Positions 18,790 through 28,473 are shown, numbered from the stretch's first letter. The stretch: DNA of 46,818 bases from Rhodobacter sp. (GCA_020250125.1 JADCEL010000008.1:1-46818); one strand, 5' to 3'. Notes: generated by a model from the sequence alone, not told the origin. Made by a program: numbers and translations.

Positions 18790-20667
18790 CTACCGGCGCC
18801 CCACCTTGCGCAGGCCCAGAACTGCGGCGCGCTTGCGCGGATCGCTGTCGAACAGGCCGGCCAGTTGTTCGGTCATCGCCCCGGCCAGCTGTTCGACATC
18901 GGTGATGGTCACGGCGCGGTTGTAATAGCGCGTCACGTCATGGCCGATGCCGATGGCGATAAGTTCGACCTGCCTGCGGCGTTCGACCATGGCGATGACA
19001 TCGCGCAGGTGCTTTTCCAGGTAATTGGCCGGGTTGACCGACAGCGTGGAATCGTCCACCGGCGCACCGTCGGAAATCACCATCAGGATGCGCCGCGCCT
19101 CTGGCCGCGCGGCCATGCGGCGATGCGCCCATTCCAGTGCCTCGCCGTCGATATTCTCTTTCAGCAGCCCTTCCTTCATCATCAGCCCAAGGTTGGGCCG
19201 GGCGCGCCGCCAGGGCGCATCGGCGGATTTGTAGATGATGTGGCGCAGGTCGTTCAGCCGTCCGGGCTGCTGCGGGCGGCCCTGCGCCAGCCAGCGCTCG
19301 CGGCTTTGGCCACCCTTCCAGGCGCGGGTGGTGAAGCCCAGAATTTCCACCTTGACCGCGCAGCGTTCCAGCGTGCGCGCCAGCACATCGGCGCAGATCG
19401 CGGCGATGGAAATCGGGCGGCCCCGCATCGAGCCGGAGTTGTCCAGAAGCAGCGTCACACAGGTATCGCGGAATTCGGTATCCTTCTCGACCTTGAAGGA
19501 CAGTGGCGTGGTCGGGTTGGCCACCACGCGCGCCAGACGGCCCGCATCCAGGATGCCTTCCTCGCGGTCAAACTCCCAGCTGCGGTTCTGCTGGGCCTGA
19601 AGACGCCGCTGCAGCTTGTTGGCCAGGCGGCTGACGGCCCCCTTCAACGGCTCCAGCTGCTGGTCCAGATAGGCGCGCAGCCGGTCAAGCTCTGCCGGTT
19701 CCGCCAGGTCTTCGGCGCGGACTTCCTCGTCGAATCCGGTGGCATAGACAACGTAGTCCGGGTCGGCATCGGAATGGGGGGCGGGGGGCGGCGGTTCCTG
19801 CGGGGCCTCGCCTTCGGGCAGTTCGGCCTCGTCGCCCTGCTCCATCTCGGCCGCATCCTCCATCGCGACCTGGGCCTGTGCGGCGTCCTGCTGTTCGTCC
19901 TGGCTTTGTTCCGGGCTGGCCTCGCTGTCCTCTGGCTGCTCCTGCTCGTCCCCGGAAGACTCGGGGCTGTCAGGGTCCTGCTCGGCGTCATCGCCAGCAT
20001 CGTCCTGATTGTCCATGTCCGGGTCGTCGCCCAGCTGATCGCCATAGCCAAGGTCCGCGATCACCTTGCGGGTCAGCCGGGCAAAGGCAGCCTGATCGGC
20101 CAGCACATCGCCGATGGTCTCCAGCCTGGGGCCGGCCTGCTCTTCGATGAAGCCGCGCCACAGCCCCATCACATTGGCGGCCCCCTTGGGCAGATCACGC
20201 CCGGTGGCCAGATGGCGCACCAGATAGCCGGCGGCGGTGGCCAGCGGCACGTCGGCGGCTGCGGTGATCTGGGAATAGCCCTTGCGGTCGGCGTCATGGC
20301 CGATCCTGGCATCGATATTGCCGGCGGTGCCGGGCATGGCGCGCGCGCCCACCGCCTCGCAGCGCGCGGTTTCCATGGCCTCATAGATGTCGCGCGCCAT
20401 CTGCCCGGTGGGGGCGTAGCGGGCACTGGTGGCCGCGTCGTGGAATTTGTGGCGCAGCGCAAAGGAATCCGCCGTGCCGCGCGCCAGCAGCACCTCGTCC
20501 CGCGTCATGCGGCGGCTGACCTGCGGCAGGCGGACGCCGTCCCTGGTCATGCCCGGCGGATCGACCGAATAGGTCACCGTCAGCTCGGGGTCATCGGCCA
20601 TGACCCTGGTCGCCTCGGCCAGGGCCTTTTTGAACGGATCGGCAGGGTTGTCTGTTGGCTTGGTCAT
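18790..20667 (-). CDS. cobT: Cobaltochelatase subunit CobT
   Basis: 625 residues. The N-terminal domain is followed by a highly acidic, Glu/Asp/Gln-rich linker (about 215-300) and a C-terminal von Willebrand A domain with the MIDAS motif [11 protein letters not shown]. CobT with the AAA+ ATPase CobS forms the chaperone complex that drives ATP-dependent Co(II) insertion into hydrogenobyrinate a,c-diamide by CobN (aerobic B12 pathway). cobS lies upstream in the same direction but is now separated by a restriction-modification insert. Confidence 0.94.
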   Translation of the reverse strand: MTKPTDNPADPFKKALAEATRVMADDPELTVTYSVDPPGMTRDGVRLPQVSRRMTRDEVLLARGTADSFALRHKFHDAATSARYAPTGQMARDIYEAMETARCEAVGARAMPGTAGNIDARIGHDADRKGYSQITAAADVPLATAAGYLVRHLATGRDLPKGAANVMGLWRGFIEEQAGPRLETIGDVLADQAAFARLTRKVIADLGYGDQLGDDPDMDNQDDAGDDAEQDPDSPESSGDEQEQPEDSEASPEQSQDEQQDAAQAQVAMEDAAEMEQGDEAELPEGEAPQEPPPPAPHSDADPDYVVYATGFDEEVRAEDLAEPAELDRLRAYLDQQLEPLKGAVSRLANKLQRRLQAQQNRSWEFDREEGILDAGRLARVVANPTTPLSFKVEKDTEFRDTCVTLLLDNSGSMRGRPISIAAICADVLARTLERCAVKVEILGFTTRAWKGGQSRERWLAQGRPQQPGRLNDLRHIIYKSADAPWRRARPNLGLMMKEGLLKENIDGEALEWAHRRMAARPEARRILMVISDGAPVDDSTLSVNPANYLEKHLRDVIAMVERRRQVELIAIGIGHDVTRYYNRAVTITDVEQLAGAMTEQLAGLFDSDPRKRAAVLGLRKVGRR

Positions 20668-20818
20668 GGCCCAGATAGATCACCGGCATTGCCCGGCGGC
20701 AAGGGGCCGGGCGGCACTTTTGCACAGGTGCAGCGCAGGCCTTTGCCGCCCCGGCCCCGCAGCCACCCCAAAGACTGACCCCGCCCGCATTTTCCGTTCC
20801 GAAATATCCCCGGGGGGG

Positions 20819-20852
20819 ACGGCCGCAGGCCGTGGGGGGCAGGCAGCCCCCC
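20819..20852 (-). terminator. Tandem hairpins downstream of the small exported protein
   Basis: Two adjacent GC-rich stems, GGGGGGC/GCCCCCC at 20834-20852 and ACGGCC/GGCCGT at 20819-20833, lie just after the stop of the 20866 gene. There is no T-run, so factor-independent termination is doubtful. They could be an mRNA-stabilising structure. Confidence 0.3.
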
Positions 20853-20865
20853 CGCAAGGCGGGTC

Positions 20866-21255
20866 TCAGCGCAGGTCGCGGGTTTCGGGCTGTCTGGCGG
20901 CGAAATCGGAACAGTCCTCCATCAGGCTTTCGTACAGGTCACGGCTTTGCCGGTCGCCGCCAAAGAGGAAGGCTTCGACCAGAAAGCGCATCTGCCGCCG
21001 CTGTGCGGCGATGAAGGCATCGATCGCGGCAGGCCCCTGTGTGGTCTGGTGCAGCGCCACCTGCCGGAACGCCCTGGCCAGTTCCAGGTCTTCCGGATCA
21101 CTGTCGAGATAGGGGGACACCACGGCATAGTCAGCCTGCCCGAACCAAAGCGCCGCACATTGCGCCGCCGGAAACAGCGCGGGGTCATCGGCAGCCAACA
21201 CCTGCCCCGCAAGGCCCGCAGCAAGGGCAAGCCCTGTTGCGAACCGGACCTTCAC
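20866..21255 (-). CDS. Small exported protein between cobS and cobT
   Basis: 129 residues from a GTG at 21255, chosen because it begins a clean signal peptide (VKVRFATGLALAAGLAGQVLAAD, cleavage near residue 22). The upstream open frame is only a duplicated cobS tail. The mature part is helical, with conserved-looking Cys residues (AQCAALWFG; MEDCSDFA). The duplicated cobS stop codon overlaps this GTG as GTGA, so before the insertion the two genes were probably translationally coupled. Function unknown; an uncharacterised gene between cobS and cobT occurs in Rhodobacterales (recollection). Confidence 0.65.
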   Translation of the reverse strand: MKVRFATGLALAAGLAGQVLAADDPALFPAAQCAALWFGQADYAVVSPYLDSDPEDLELARAFRQVALHQTTQGPAAIDAFIAAQRRQMRFLVEAFLFGGDRQSRDLYESLMEDCSDFAARQPETRDLR

Positions 21256-21324
21256 TTCATCGCCATGCTGGCCGCACTTTCCGGCAGTTCTTCGGCAAAG
21301 CAGCGCTGGCAAGATTCTGCCACA
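21252..21324 (-). repeat. Direct repeat A: duplicated 3' end of cobS at the right boundary of the RM insert
   Basis: The first 59 bases from 21252 match 23412-23470 with a single mismatch, and similarity fades over the next ~14 bases. The repeat starts exactly at the cobS stop codon and encodes the last ~20 residues of CobS in frame. It keeps the original junction with the downstream gene. With repeat B it brackets the methyltransferase/endonuclease pair at a spacing of exactly 2160 bases. Confidence 0.9.
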
Positions 21325-21387
21325 GAAGGCCTGCAATTTTATCCGAAGCAGGTTCATCATGGCAATAAACGCGCAGATTGAAATTCG

Positions 21388-22476
21388 TCACGCCGATACG
21401 ATAGCGCGAACCGCTTCGTTCCACGCAACCTTTATCTTTGATGGAGTATCTGCCGTATCAAGAAGGTCGATGATTGCTGTTGTGAAGTGAGCGCGGCCAT
21501 CCTGGCGAACCGTGGTCAGAACTGTTTTCAACCAATCCGAAACAGAAAGAAAGTTTATGTCATGACCCTGCGCAAAGTAAGCCTTTGCCACCGAAACAGC
21601 CGACTCACTGGGCGGTGACAGAGTGTAGAAGAATAAGTAGTCCTGCAATGCCTGTGGGGATATCTTGCTTGCAAAGGTTGATCGCACGCGCGCACCATCG
21701 ATCTCACGCTCCGTGACTTCGACTGCGAAGAGAACCTTTCCATCCCGTAAAACCGTTATGTCGCCGCCTGCGCCACTGGCAGCATCGGCCACATTGATGC
21801 CCTGCCAAGCGATTTCCCATCCCGAACCGTAGATGTGATCAATGGAACGCATCCCGGCAACGGAAAGGATGACCGGAATAAGTCCACCACTCCTGACATC
21901 AAGCAACCTTCCAACGAGCGCAAGATGCTGTTCGAGGCTCAGGCGATTGATCCGGGCAAGAGAGATGGTTGCCCTGTTGCGAAGATGGACAAACTCCACA
22001 AGCAAGTGCCTTAGAATTTCCCGCGCCTCTTCTCTGCTTGATCCGCCAAGAACGTCGAGAACGCGCAGCATGGCAACGAATCCGGACTTGTCCCGCATTC
22101 CCCTCGCGGTATCTGGAACAAGGTTGACGCTTCTTCGGAAGACCGCAAGGTATGGACCTTTTGAAGATGGAATCTCATGCTCCTTAAGGAACGGGTTCAC
22201 CACCTTTTCATCAAGTATTCGCCCGTTAAAGGACCTTTCGCCCTGATTGACGTAGACAAGGCGAACATCGACTTCGCTGTCCAGGATGCGGGCAAGGCAG
22301 CATCCAATAAGAACTTCCCGGAACGCCTGCGTATTGCTGGAAAACAGGATTGCAAGGTCTCCTTGGAAAGCAGCTTTTCCGTAGGTGGCACTGCCCGTTT
22401 GGAGATCATCTTCAACTTTCCGCAGATTGACGTTCAACTCTTCCTGCGCTTGGGTGTAATCGATCAATCGGCCCAT
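21388..22476 (-). CDS. Putative type II restriction endonuclease (SacI-family-like)
   Basis: 362 residues, starting 7 bases after the stop of the upstream methyltransferase. A plausible PD-(D/E)xK-like core is GGDITVLRDGKVLFAVEVTE, with D239 and E253. The usual Lys after the Glu is replaced (E-V-T). The N-terminal half has a helical FREVLIGCCLARILD segment and a GRILDEKVVNPFLKEH segment that resemble SacI-type enzymes by eye. Role as endonuclease is inferred from pairing with the methyltransferase; the family assignment is tentative. Base composition is visibly less GC-rich than the flanking cob genes, in line with transfer. Confidence 0.65.
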   Translation of the reverse strand: MGRLIDYTQAQEELNVNLRKVEDDLQTGSATYGKAAFQGDLAILFSSNTQAFREVLIGCCLARILDSEVDVRLVYVNQGERSFNGRILDEKVVNPFLKEHEIPSSKGPYLAVFRRSVNLVPDTARGMRDKSGFVAMLRVLDVLGGSSREEAREILRHLLVEFVHLRNRATISLARINRLSLEQHLALVGRLLDVRSGGLIPVILSVAGMRSIDHIYGSGWEIAWQGINVADAASGAGGDITVLRDGKVLFAVEVTEREIDGARVRSTFASKISPQALQDYLFFYTLSPPSESAVSVAKAYFAQGHDINFLSVSDWLKTVLTTVRQDGRAHFTTAIIDLLDTADTPSKIKVAWNEAVRAIVSA

Positions 22477-22483
22477 ATCTGTA

Positions 22484-23362
22484 TCAATAATTCATCCACA
22501 GGCATTCGTTTCGCAACTGCTTTATGGAATGGGCATATTTGGGCGGTGCGTCAAACCGTCGCCAGTCACGGTAGAGATCATCCATCAGATCACACCGGTA
22601 ACCCGAAACAGCAGCTTTGGCTTTGACCGCTTGCAATGTGGCCGCAAGCTGTTTGTGTTCGCTGTCAGCCATTTCGAAACCATAAGCCTTCGAATCGCCT
22701 CGGGTTGAATGGATGTAGGGAGGATCGCAGTAAAACAATGTGCGCTCATCATCGTAGAGTTCGATTAAGTCTACTGCGGGCCGGTTCTCAATCTGGACGC
22801 GGGCCAGCCGCTCAAAAATTCCGGGCAACGCGTCGATTCCACCCAACCATCTGGACACAACGCCTGACATACCCGAGCGACTGGTGTTCTTGCAGTTCGC
22901 CCATCGGCCAAGAGTTGCGGTCTGGGCCAGACCAGTGCGCGCTTGCCTTGCTCTTATGTAGAAGCGTCTTGCGCGCTCCACATCGTCAGCGTCGGAAATG
23001 TCCCCATGTATTGCAAGGAAAAACTCTTCACGGGCGAAGGGTGTCAAGGCAATTGCGCGCTCCAGTCGATCATGATCATCCCGGAGCACACGAAAGAAAT
23101 TCACCACTTCACCGTCAATGTCATTGTAAGTTTCAACCGGTGCAGGTGGTTGGTTGAGCAATACGGCGGCTGACCCCGAAAAGGGTTCACAATAATGATG
23201 CGCAGACGGCAGCAGGGGAAGCAGCCAATCTAGGTGGCTGAACTTTCCCCCATACCAGCCGAAGACTATTTTCTTGCGCCTAACCTTAACCCGGTCCTTG
23301 CCCGACGAAAGGCGGTCGTGGTGTTCCGGATCAAGAAAGATCGGTGAAATTTCTCTTGTCAT
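22484..23362 (-). CDS. DNA adenine N6-methyltransferase (D12 class, Dam-like)
   Basis: 292 residues. Motif X is FGWYGGK at 34-40, motif I (AdoMet binding) is CEPFSGSAAVLLN at 58-70, and the catalytic motif IV is DPPY at 213-216. This order places it in the alpha-group N6-adenine methyltransferases (Dam/DpnM-like). A later in-frame start around residue 25 is possible. It is transcribed first, followed by the endonuclease, the usual order that gives protection before cutting. The recognition sequence cannot be predicted from the sequence. Confidence 0.9.
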   Translation of the reverse strand: MTREISPIFLDPEHHDRLSSGKDRVKVRRKKIVFGWYGGKFSHLDWLLPLLPSAHHYCEPFSGSAAVLLNQPPAPVETYNDIDGEVVNFFRVLRDDHDRLERAIALTPFAREEFFLAIHGDISDADDVERARRFYIRARQARTGLAQTATLGRWANCKNTSRSGMSGVVSRWLGGIDALPGIFERLARVQIENRPAVDLIELYDDERTLFYCDPPYIHSTRGDSKAYGFEMADSEHKQLAATLQAVKAKAAVSGYRCDLMDDLYRDWRRFDAPPKYAHSIKQLRNECLWMNY

Positions 23363-23411
23363 TCTGCGCCAGGACTTTCTTTGGGTGTGTATCAGCTTTC
23401 AGGATACCGCA

Positions 23412-23484
23412 TCACTTCATCGCCATGCTTGCCGCACTTTCCGGCAGTTCTTCGGCAAAGCAGCGCTGGTAGAATTCGGCCACC
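23412..23484 (-). repeat. Direct repeat B: 3' end of the intact cobS gene
   Basis: This is the genuine C-terminal coding end of cobS, beginning at its stop codon (23412-23414). It is matched by repeat A at 21252-21324 with one mismatch in the first 59 bases. A and B define the outer limits of the inserted cargo. Confidence 0.9.
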
Positions 23485-24398
23485 GTCTGGCGTTCCAGCT
23501 CGTCGCACTTGTTCAGGAAGGTCAGGCGGAAGGCATAGCCGACATTGCGGAAAATCTCGGCGTTCTGCGCCCAGGTGATCACGGTGCGCGGGCTCATGAC
23601 GGTGGACAGATCGCCGTTCATGAAGGCGGTCCGCGTCAGGTCGGCGATGGTGACCATCTGGTTGATGGTCTTGCGGCCCTTTTCGGTGTTGTAATGCGGG
23701 CATTTCGCCAGAACGATGGCGGCTTCGGCATCATGGCTGAGGTAGTTCAGCGTGGCCACAAGGCTCCAGCGGTCCATCTGCGCCTGGTTGATCTGCTGCG
23801 TGCCGTGGTAGAGGCCCGTGGTATCGCCCAGGCCCACCGTGTTCGAGGTGGCGAACAGCCGGAAATACGGGTTGGGCGTGATGATTTCGTTCTGGTCCAG
23901 CAGGGTCAGCTTGCCGTCATGTTCCAGCACGCGCTGGATCACGAACATCACATCGGGCCGCCCTGCGTCATATTCATCGAACACGATGGCAACCGGGTTG
24001 CGCAGCGCCCAGGGAAGGATGCCCTCGTGAAATTCTGTCACCTGCTTGCCGTCGCGCAGCTTGATCGCATCCTTGCCGATCAGGTCGATCCGGCTGATGT
24101 GGCTGTCGAGGTTGACGCGCACGCAGGGCCAGTTCAGCCGGGCGGCGGTCTGTTCGATATGGGTGGATTTCCCGGTGCCGTGATAGCCCTGGATCATGAC
24201 GCGGCGGTTGTACTGAAACCCTGCCAGAATCGCCAGCGTGGTGTCGGGATCGAATTTGTAGGTCGGGTCGATGTCGGGCACGCGCTCGGACCGTTCTGCG
24301 AACCCTTTGACATGCATGTCGCTGTCGATGCCGAAGACATCGCGGACCAGGATGTCCTCGGTCGGTTTCATGTTTCTGTCCAAGACACCGTCTGCCAT
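23412..24398 (-). CDS. cobS: Cobaltochelatase subunit CobS
   Basis: 328 residues from the ATG at 24398, the normal CobS length; the frame is open further upstream but without homology. It is a MoxR-like AAA+ ATPase with Walker [10 protein letters not shown] at 71-79 and Walker [14 protein letters not shown]. The sensor region is [11 protein letters not shown], and [13 protein letters not shown] lies in the lid domain. Together with CobT it powers cobalt insertion by CobN. The last ~20 codons are duplicated at 21252, beyond an inserted RM pair. Confidence 0.95.
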   Translation of the reverse strand: MADGVLDRNMKPTEDILVRDVFGIDSDMHVKGFAERSERVPDIDPTYKFDPDTTLAILAGFQYNRRVMIQGYHGTGKSTHIEQTAARLNWPCVRVNLDSHISRIDLIGKDAIKLRDGKQVTEFHEGILPWALRNPVAIVFDEYDAGRPDVMFVIQRVLEHDGKLTLLDQNEIITPNPYFRLFATSNTVGLGDTTGLYHGTQQINQAQMDRWSLVATLNYLSHDAEAAIVLAKCPHYNTEKGRKTINQMVTIADLTRTAFMNGDLSTVMSPRTVITWAQNAEIFRNVGYAFRLTFLNKCDELERQTVAEFYQRCFAEELPESAASMAMK

Positions 24399-24730
24399 GT
24401 TTCGTCCCGCCCCGCGCTGATCCGCCGTTTGATGGAGCATAACGCGCGGGGGTGCAAGGGGAAGGCGGGACGTCGCGGCACCGGCCGCTTGCGACAGGGC
24501 CGGGGTTTGGCGCGACGGCAGGGCACCCTTGCGCCTGTGCTGTGGTGTGACCGGGATCAGGGCAGGCATGACGCGGGCGGTCTTGCGTTCCAGGGGCCGT
24601 GTCGCGGCGGCGGGCGCGTGTATCGGGGGGGCATCTGCCCGACAACGGGGCCAAAGCCTTGCCGCCGGACCCATCGCAGAACCGGGGCGCTGATCGCCAT
24701 GGTCGCTGCGGGCGGCCACAGGGTGCCGGA
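24399..24730. other. Gap between cobS and the J-domain gene, no gene seen
   Basis: About 330 GC-rich bases. Open frames exist on both strands but none has a recognisable motif. I looked for a cobalamin riboswitch (B12 box) upstream of cobS and did not find one. Confidence 0.4.
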
Positions 24731-25366
24731 TCAGTCGCGGAAGAAGCGGCTTTCCTTGATCTGGTCCCAGGCCCAGACGACTTCCTGCAGGCGGTCCTCG
24801 TCCGCGCGGTTGCCGCCGTTCATGTCGGGGTGAAGGTCTTTGACAAGCGATTTGTACTGGCGGCGGATTTCGGTGCGCGTCCAGGTGTCGCGCGCATCCA
24901 GAATCTCCAGCGCCTTGCGTTCGGTCGATGGCAGCCTGCGGGTGGCAGTGCCGCTGGGTTTGCCGGGGTTCTGGGTGGCTTTTTCGCCCAGGATCGACAG
25001 CGGATCGCTGACGCCAAGGCGCGACCAGGCCCGGCCTTCGTCCGGGCGCTTGCCGAAGGGCTGGGTTTCCCGCCCCCAAAGCCGGTCCTTGTCCAGAAAC
25101 TTCTGGAATTCATCATCGGTCGTGCCCTGGAAGAAATTCCATTTCAGATTGTATTCGCGCACATGATCGCGGCAGAACCAGAAGAATTCATCCAGAAGGT
25201 CGGGCGATTTCGGGGCACGGTACTGGCCTGCCCTGGTACAGCCTGCATGGTCGCAGCCCCGGTCAGACGTGTCAAAGGCCCCGGACATGCCGCGACGGCC
25301 GGTCTTGCGCCGTTTCTTGTCGGACGACACCCGGATGTCGAACTCGAAGGGGGGGCGGTCTGCCAT
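24731..25366 (-). CDS. J-domain (DnaJ-like) protein
   Basis: 211 residues. The C-terminal 60 residues form a J domain: [23 protein letters not shown], then an HPD motif (DLHPDMNGG) and [14 protein letters not shown]. The N-terminal part has paired Cys/His residues ([25 protein letters not shown]) that could bind a metal. Such J proteins upstream of cobS are widespread in Rhodobacterales. It presumably stimulates an Hsp70; whether it serves the cobaltochelatase is unknown. Confidence 0.88.
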   Translation of the reverse strand: MADRPPFEFDIRVSSDKKRRKTGRRGMSGAFDTSDRGCDHAGCTRAGQYRAPKSPDLLDEFFWFCRDHVREYNLKWNFFQGTTDDEFQKFLDKDRLWGRETQPFGKRPDEGRAWSRLGVSDPLSILGEKATQNPGKPSGTATRRLPSTERKALEILDARDTWTRTEIRRQYKSLVKDLHPDMNGGNRADEDRLQEVVWAWDQIKESRFFRD

Positions 25367-25440
25367 CGGTGTTGCCTTTCTGACTCGGACGCAAGAGTTT
25401 AGGGTTTCCGCCGGGGGATAGAAGGGGTGAATGGCTGAAA

Positions 25441-25710
25441 ATGCGGATAACGGATGAAATTCATGCGCGCCTGACGGCGGCCTTTGCGCCGACGGTGCTG
25501 CAGGTTGTCGATGAAAGCGACCAGCATCGCGGCCATGGCGGCTGGCGGGAAGAAGGCGAAAGCCATTTCCGCGTGGTCATCGCATCGCCCGCCTTCGCGG
25601 CGATGGGCCGGATTGACCGCCACCGCGCGGTTCATGCCGCCCTGGGACCCGGCCTTGTCGGGCGGATTCACGCCCTGGCGCTGGAGATCAGCGCCCCCGC
25701 CTCAGCCTGA
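25441..25710 (+). CDS. bolA: BolA family protein
   Basis: 89 residues with the BolA fold: DEIHARLTAAFAP, the VVDESDQHRGHGG loop, SHFRVVIASPAFAAMGRIDRHRAVHAAL (the FxGxxxxxRHR-like helix), and an ALALEISAPA end. BolA proteins pair with monothiol glutaredoxins in Fe-S handling. It is divergent from the J-domain gene, and its 3' end overlaps the convergent DUF4177 gene by 9 bases. Confidence 0.92.
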   Translation: MRITDEIHARLTAAFAPTVLQVVDESDQHRGHGGWREEGESHFRVVIASPAFAAMGRIDRHRAVHAALGPGLVGRIHALALEISAPASA

Positions 25711-26100
25711 CGCCGTCTCTTCGCTGCGCGCCGGGCCAAGGGGCGGGACCTGCGGCGCAGCCTTGGGGTCCACGACCAGCCTTGGCGCGGCACCCTCGGC
25801 TGCGGCTGCGGTCAGGACCGGCGCGGCAAGCTGCTGTGGGGCCGCCGGTTCGGCGGCGCGATCCGCCTGCAGCGGCCGACGGAAGACCAGCATGTGCTGG
25901 AATGCGGTGGTCCTGCCGGTCAGGCCGGCCCGTTCCTCGCAAGGCAGGGTGTCGGCGCGCAGGTATTCCCAGCCGTCGCGGCCAAGATCATTCATCAGCC
26001 GTGTCAGGGCCACCGCAAACCGGTCTGCCGTGGTTTTGGCATCCCGCGCCTTTTCGCCCCGGCGCGGCGCAGGAACCACATGATACTCGTAGCGCTGCAT
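25702..26100 (-). CDS. DUF4177 domain protein
   Basis: 132 residues. The N-terminal ~75 match the DUF4177 pattern: MQRYEYHVVPAPRRG, then LNDLGRDGWEYLRADTLP, and TAFQHMLVFRRPL. The C-terminal ~55 residues are Ala/Pro-rich and probably disordered. Small cytoplasmic protein of unknown function, commonly near bolA and cob genes in Rhodobacterales. Confidence 0.75.
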   Translation of the reverse strand: MQRYEYHVVPAPRRGEKARDAKTTADRFAVALTRLMNDLGRDGWEYLRADTLPCEERAGLTGRTTAFQHMLVFRRPLQADRAAEPAAPQQLAAPVLTAAAAEGAAPRLVVDPKAAPQVPPLGPARSEETASG

Positions 26101-26253
26101 GTCCGCCCCCTTGCAGATTCAAGGCACAGACTAGCGGGATTCGGGGGCGAGGGCCAAGGGAAGAAAGGCGTTCCGGGCAGGCGGGGGGTTTCCGCCACGG
26201 GGGCCATGGGGGGCGGGGACGGCTGCACGCGGCGCAATGCTTAAGCCAGGGGG

Positions 26254-28317
26254 TCAAAGGGCGGCGAGTTGGGTGAGCAGTCCGTCGCGCAGCCGGGTGG
26301 CCTTGGCGTGGTTGTACGGCATATGGTCAGGGTCAAACACCGTCAGCGCCGCCGTCACATGATCCAGGGCGGCGCGCAGATGCGGGGCGGGGTTGGTGCA
26401 GGTGTCATGCGCGGCGCGGGCCTGTTCCAGCAGCGCCATGTTTTCCTGCGTCATGGCCCAGTACACCGGATGATCCGCGCGGGTGCGCACCTCCAGCGCC
26501 TTGCGACAGGCATCCACTGCCTGCCCCAGCAGCGCCGCCCCCGCCGCCCCCCCGGTGCGGCTGCCCTGGTCTTGCAGGGCCATGGCGAGGTTCTGCGTCG
26601 TCTCGGCCCAGCGCACCGGATGATCCGCGCGGGTGCGCACCTCCAGCGCCTCGCGATAGGCATCCACCGCCTGCCCCAGCAGCGCCGCCCCCGCCGCCGC
26701 CCCGGTGCGGCTGCCCTGGTCTTTCAGGGCATTGGCGAGGTTCTGCGTCGTCCTGGCCCAGTCCACCGGATGATCCGCGCGGGTGTAAACCTCCAGCGCT
26801 GCGCGATAGGCCCTCACCGCCTGCCCCAGCAACACCGCCCCCGCCGCCCCTTCGGTGCGGCTGCCTTGGTTTCGCAGGGCAATGGCGAGGTTCTGCATCG
26901 TCCTGGCCCAGGCCACCGGATGATCCGCGCGGGTACGAACCTCCAGCGCCTTGCGATAGGCCTCCACCGCCTGCCGCAGCAGCGCGGCCCCCGCCGCCCC
27001 CCCGGTGCGGCTGCCCTGGTCTTGCAGGGCAATGGCGAGGTTCTGCGTCGTCCTGGCCCAGTCCACCGGATGATCCGCGCGGGTGAAAACCTCCAGCGCC
27101 GCGCGGAAGGCATCCACCGCCTGCCCCAGCAGCGCCGCCCCCGCCGCCCCTTCGGTGCGGCTGCCCTGCTCCGCCAGGGCATTGGCGAGGTTGTTCTGCA
27201 GGTGGGCCCAGAGCGCGGGTTCGGTGGCTTGCGGCAGATCAGCCAGCGCATCGCGGGTCATCCGGGCCGACAGGGCCAGACCGGGGCCGCCATAGCGCAG
27301 GCCGTGGGCATAGAGCCTTTCTCCATAGCCATTCCGCCGCCGCGCCGGTTCCAGCGGGTCGATCCCCGCGAAACTGTCGGCGGCGGCAGAGAGCAGGCGG
27401 TAGGCCTGTTCGACCTGTCCACGCAGCAGGGCGTTGGCGGCGCGCGCCTCGGCGGTTTTGGCGGCGATGTCGGTTTCCACCTCATGCACCCGGCTGAGCA
27501 GCTCCTCGACCTCGTCGAAATCCAGCCGCCCGGCGGCACCCTGCGCCGCCGCCTTCAGGTTGCCCAGCCCCGCGATGCGTTCGTCCAGCGCGTCGATCTG
27601 GATGCGGTAGGCGCGGTATTCCTCGGCCTTCTTGGTCAGGAAGTTGACCAAAGCGGGTTTTGTCGCAAGGTCCGGCTCGCCAAAGCGTTCGGCCAGCGTC
27701 CGAAGGTCAGGCAAGGACAACGCCTCGGGGTCGGCCATTGCTGTTCCGAAATCGCCAAACCGGCGCAACAGTTCGTCCATCTTGGTATTGAGTTCGGTCA
27801 CTGTGGCAAGCACCAGACCGTTCTGCCGCCCGGCGTCGATCACCAGTTCCAGCGTCAGGGCTGCGCGAAACTCTGCGTCTTTTTTGGCCGCTGCCAGCCC
27901 CGCGCGCAAGGCAACCCGCAGCACAGGGTAAAGCGGATCATCCTTGGCAAGCATCAGCGTTTGCAGCAGGAAATCCGCAACCGCCGTGTCGAAATCCGGC
28001 GACGCCGCCAAGCGCGACAGGCTTTTGGGATCGATCCGGGTGGTCGGGGTCTTGCCTGACAGCAAGTCGCGCGCGCGCAGCAGATCGGCCTTGCTGAAGT
28101 CAGGCGAGGCTTCCAGGGCCTTGATCACCTGTGCCTCTGCACTGGCGCTGGCCTTGTGCGCGCAACCCGCCTTCAGGGTCAGCCCGATCGCCGCCAACCC
28201 GGCAAGAGCGGTCGCCGCCAGTTGCCCTCCGGACGGATCGCCCAAGGCATAGGCCGTGGTCCCGACACACAAGGTGCCCGCTTGCGCCGCCACGTCCCTA
28301 ATCGTGCTCATGCCCAC
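26254..28317 (-). CDS. TPR protein with near-identical 50-residue repeats
   Basis: 687 residues. The N-terminus (1-60) contains a hydrophobic stretch near 15-50 that may anchor it. The middle (about 60-330) is helical, with predicted coiled coil (EEVEELLSRVHEVETDIAAKTAEA). The C-terminal half consists of repeats of 50 residues with the pattern ALxxQGSRTxGAAGAALLxQAVxAYRxALEVxTRADHPVxWA, a TPR-type unit usually found in multi-protein scaffolds or NTPase-linked sensors. No enzyme domain is visible. Its partner is unknown. Confidence 0.75.
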   Translation of the reverse strand: MGMSTIRDVAAQAGTLCVGTTAYALGDPSGGQLAATALAGLAAIGLTLKAGCAHKASASAEAQVIKALEASPDFSKADLLRARDLLSGKTPTTRIDPKSLSRLAASPDFDTAVADFLLQTLMLAKDDPLYPVLRVALRAGLAAAKKDAEFRAALTLELVIDAGRQNGLVLATVTELNTKMDELLRRFGDFGTAMADPEALSLPDLRTLAERFGEPDLATKPALVNFLTKKAEEYRAYRIQIDALDERIAGLGNLKAAAQGAAGRLDFDEVEELLSRVHEVETDIAAKTAEARAANALLRGQVEQAYRLLSAAADSFAGIDPLEPARRRNGYGERLYAHGLRYGGPGLALSARMTRDALADLPQATEPALWAHLQNNLANALAEQGSRTEGAAGAALLGQAVDAFRAALEVFTRADHPVDWARTTQNLAIALQDQGSRTGGAAGAALLRQAVEAYRKALEVRTRADHPVAWARTMQNLAIALRNQGSRTEGAAGAVLLGQAVRAYRAALEVYTRADHPVDWARTTQNLANALKDQGSRTGAAAGAALLGQAVDAYREALEVRTRADHPVRWAETTQNLAMALQDQGSRTGGAAGAALLGQAVDACRKALEVRTRADHPVYWAMTQENMALLEQARAAHDTCTNPAPHLRAALDHVTAALTVFDPDHMPYNHAKATRLRDGLLTQLAAL
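26521..27270 (-). repeat. Five tandem 150-bp units inside the TPR gene
   Basis: Copies begin at about 26521, 26671, 26821, 26971 and 27121, with a period of exactly 150 bases (50 codons). Units are similar enough at the DNA level to recombine, so copy number could vary in frame. Confidence 0.9.
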
Positions 28318-28473
28318 CCCCGGATATGTGCGGCGAGGCTAGCAGAGCGCGGGATCGGATCAAGACGTCACAGCCTGTACTGCAGGGCCGGTACTTGCAT
28401 GTTAAAACAGCCCGCCAAGCCATCTGTTCCAACGTGCTTCATGCCGCGCTGGTGATGGCGCGGCACTGACAGC
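28318..28473. other. Upstream region of the TPR gene, no gene seen
   Basis: Short AT-richer stretch near 28360-28420 that could hold the minus-strand promoter of the TPR gene. No reading frame is recognisable. Confidence 0.3.

Noticed and set aside
16574..20778. Two long plus-strand open frames opposite the aminopeptidase and cobT genes
   Set aside because: Both are antisense shadows of well-supported genes.
24399..24730. Cobalamin riboswitch upstream of cobS
   Set aside because: No B12-box-like sequence or matching fold was found.
26521..27270. CRISPR array
   Set aside because: The 150-base period, absence of unique spacers and continuous coding frame show a protein repeat instead.
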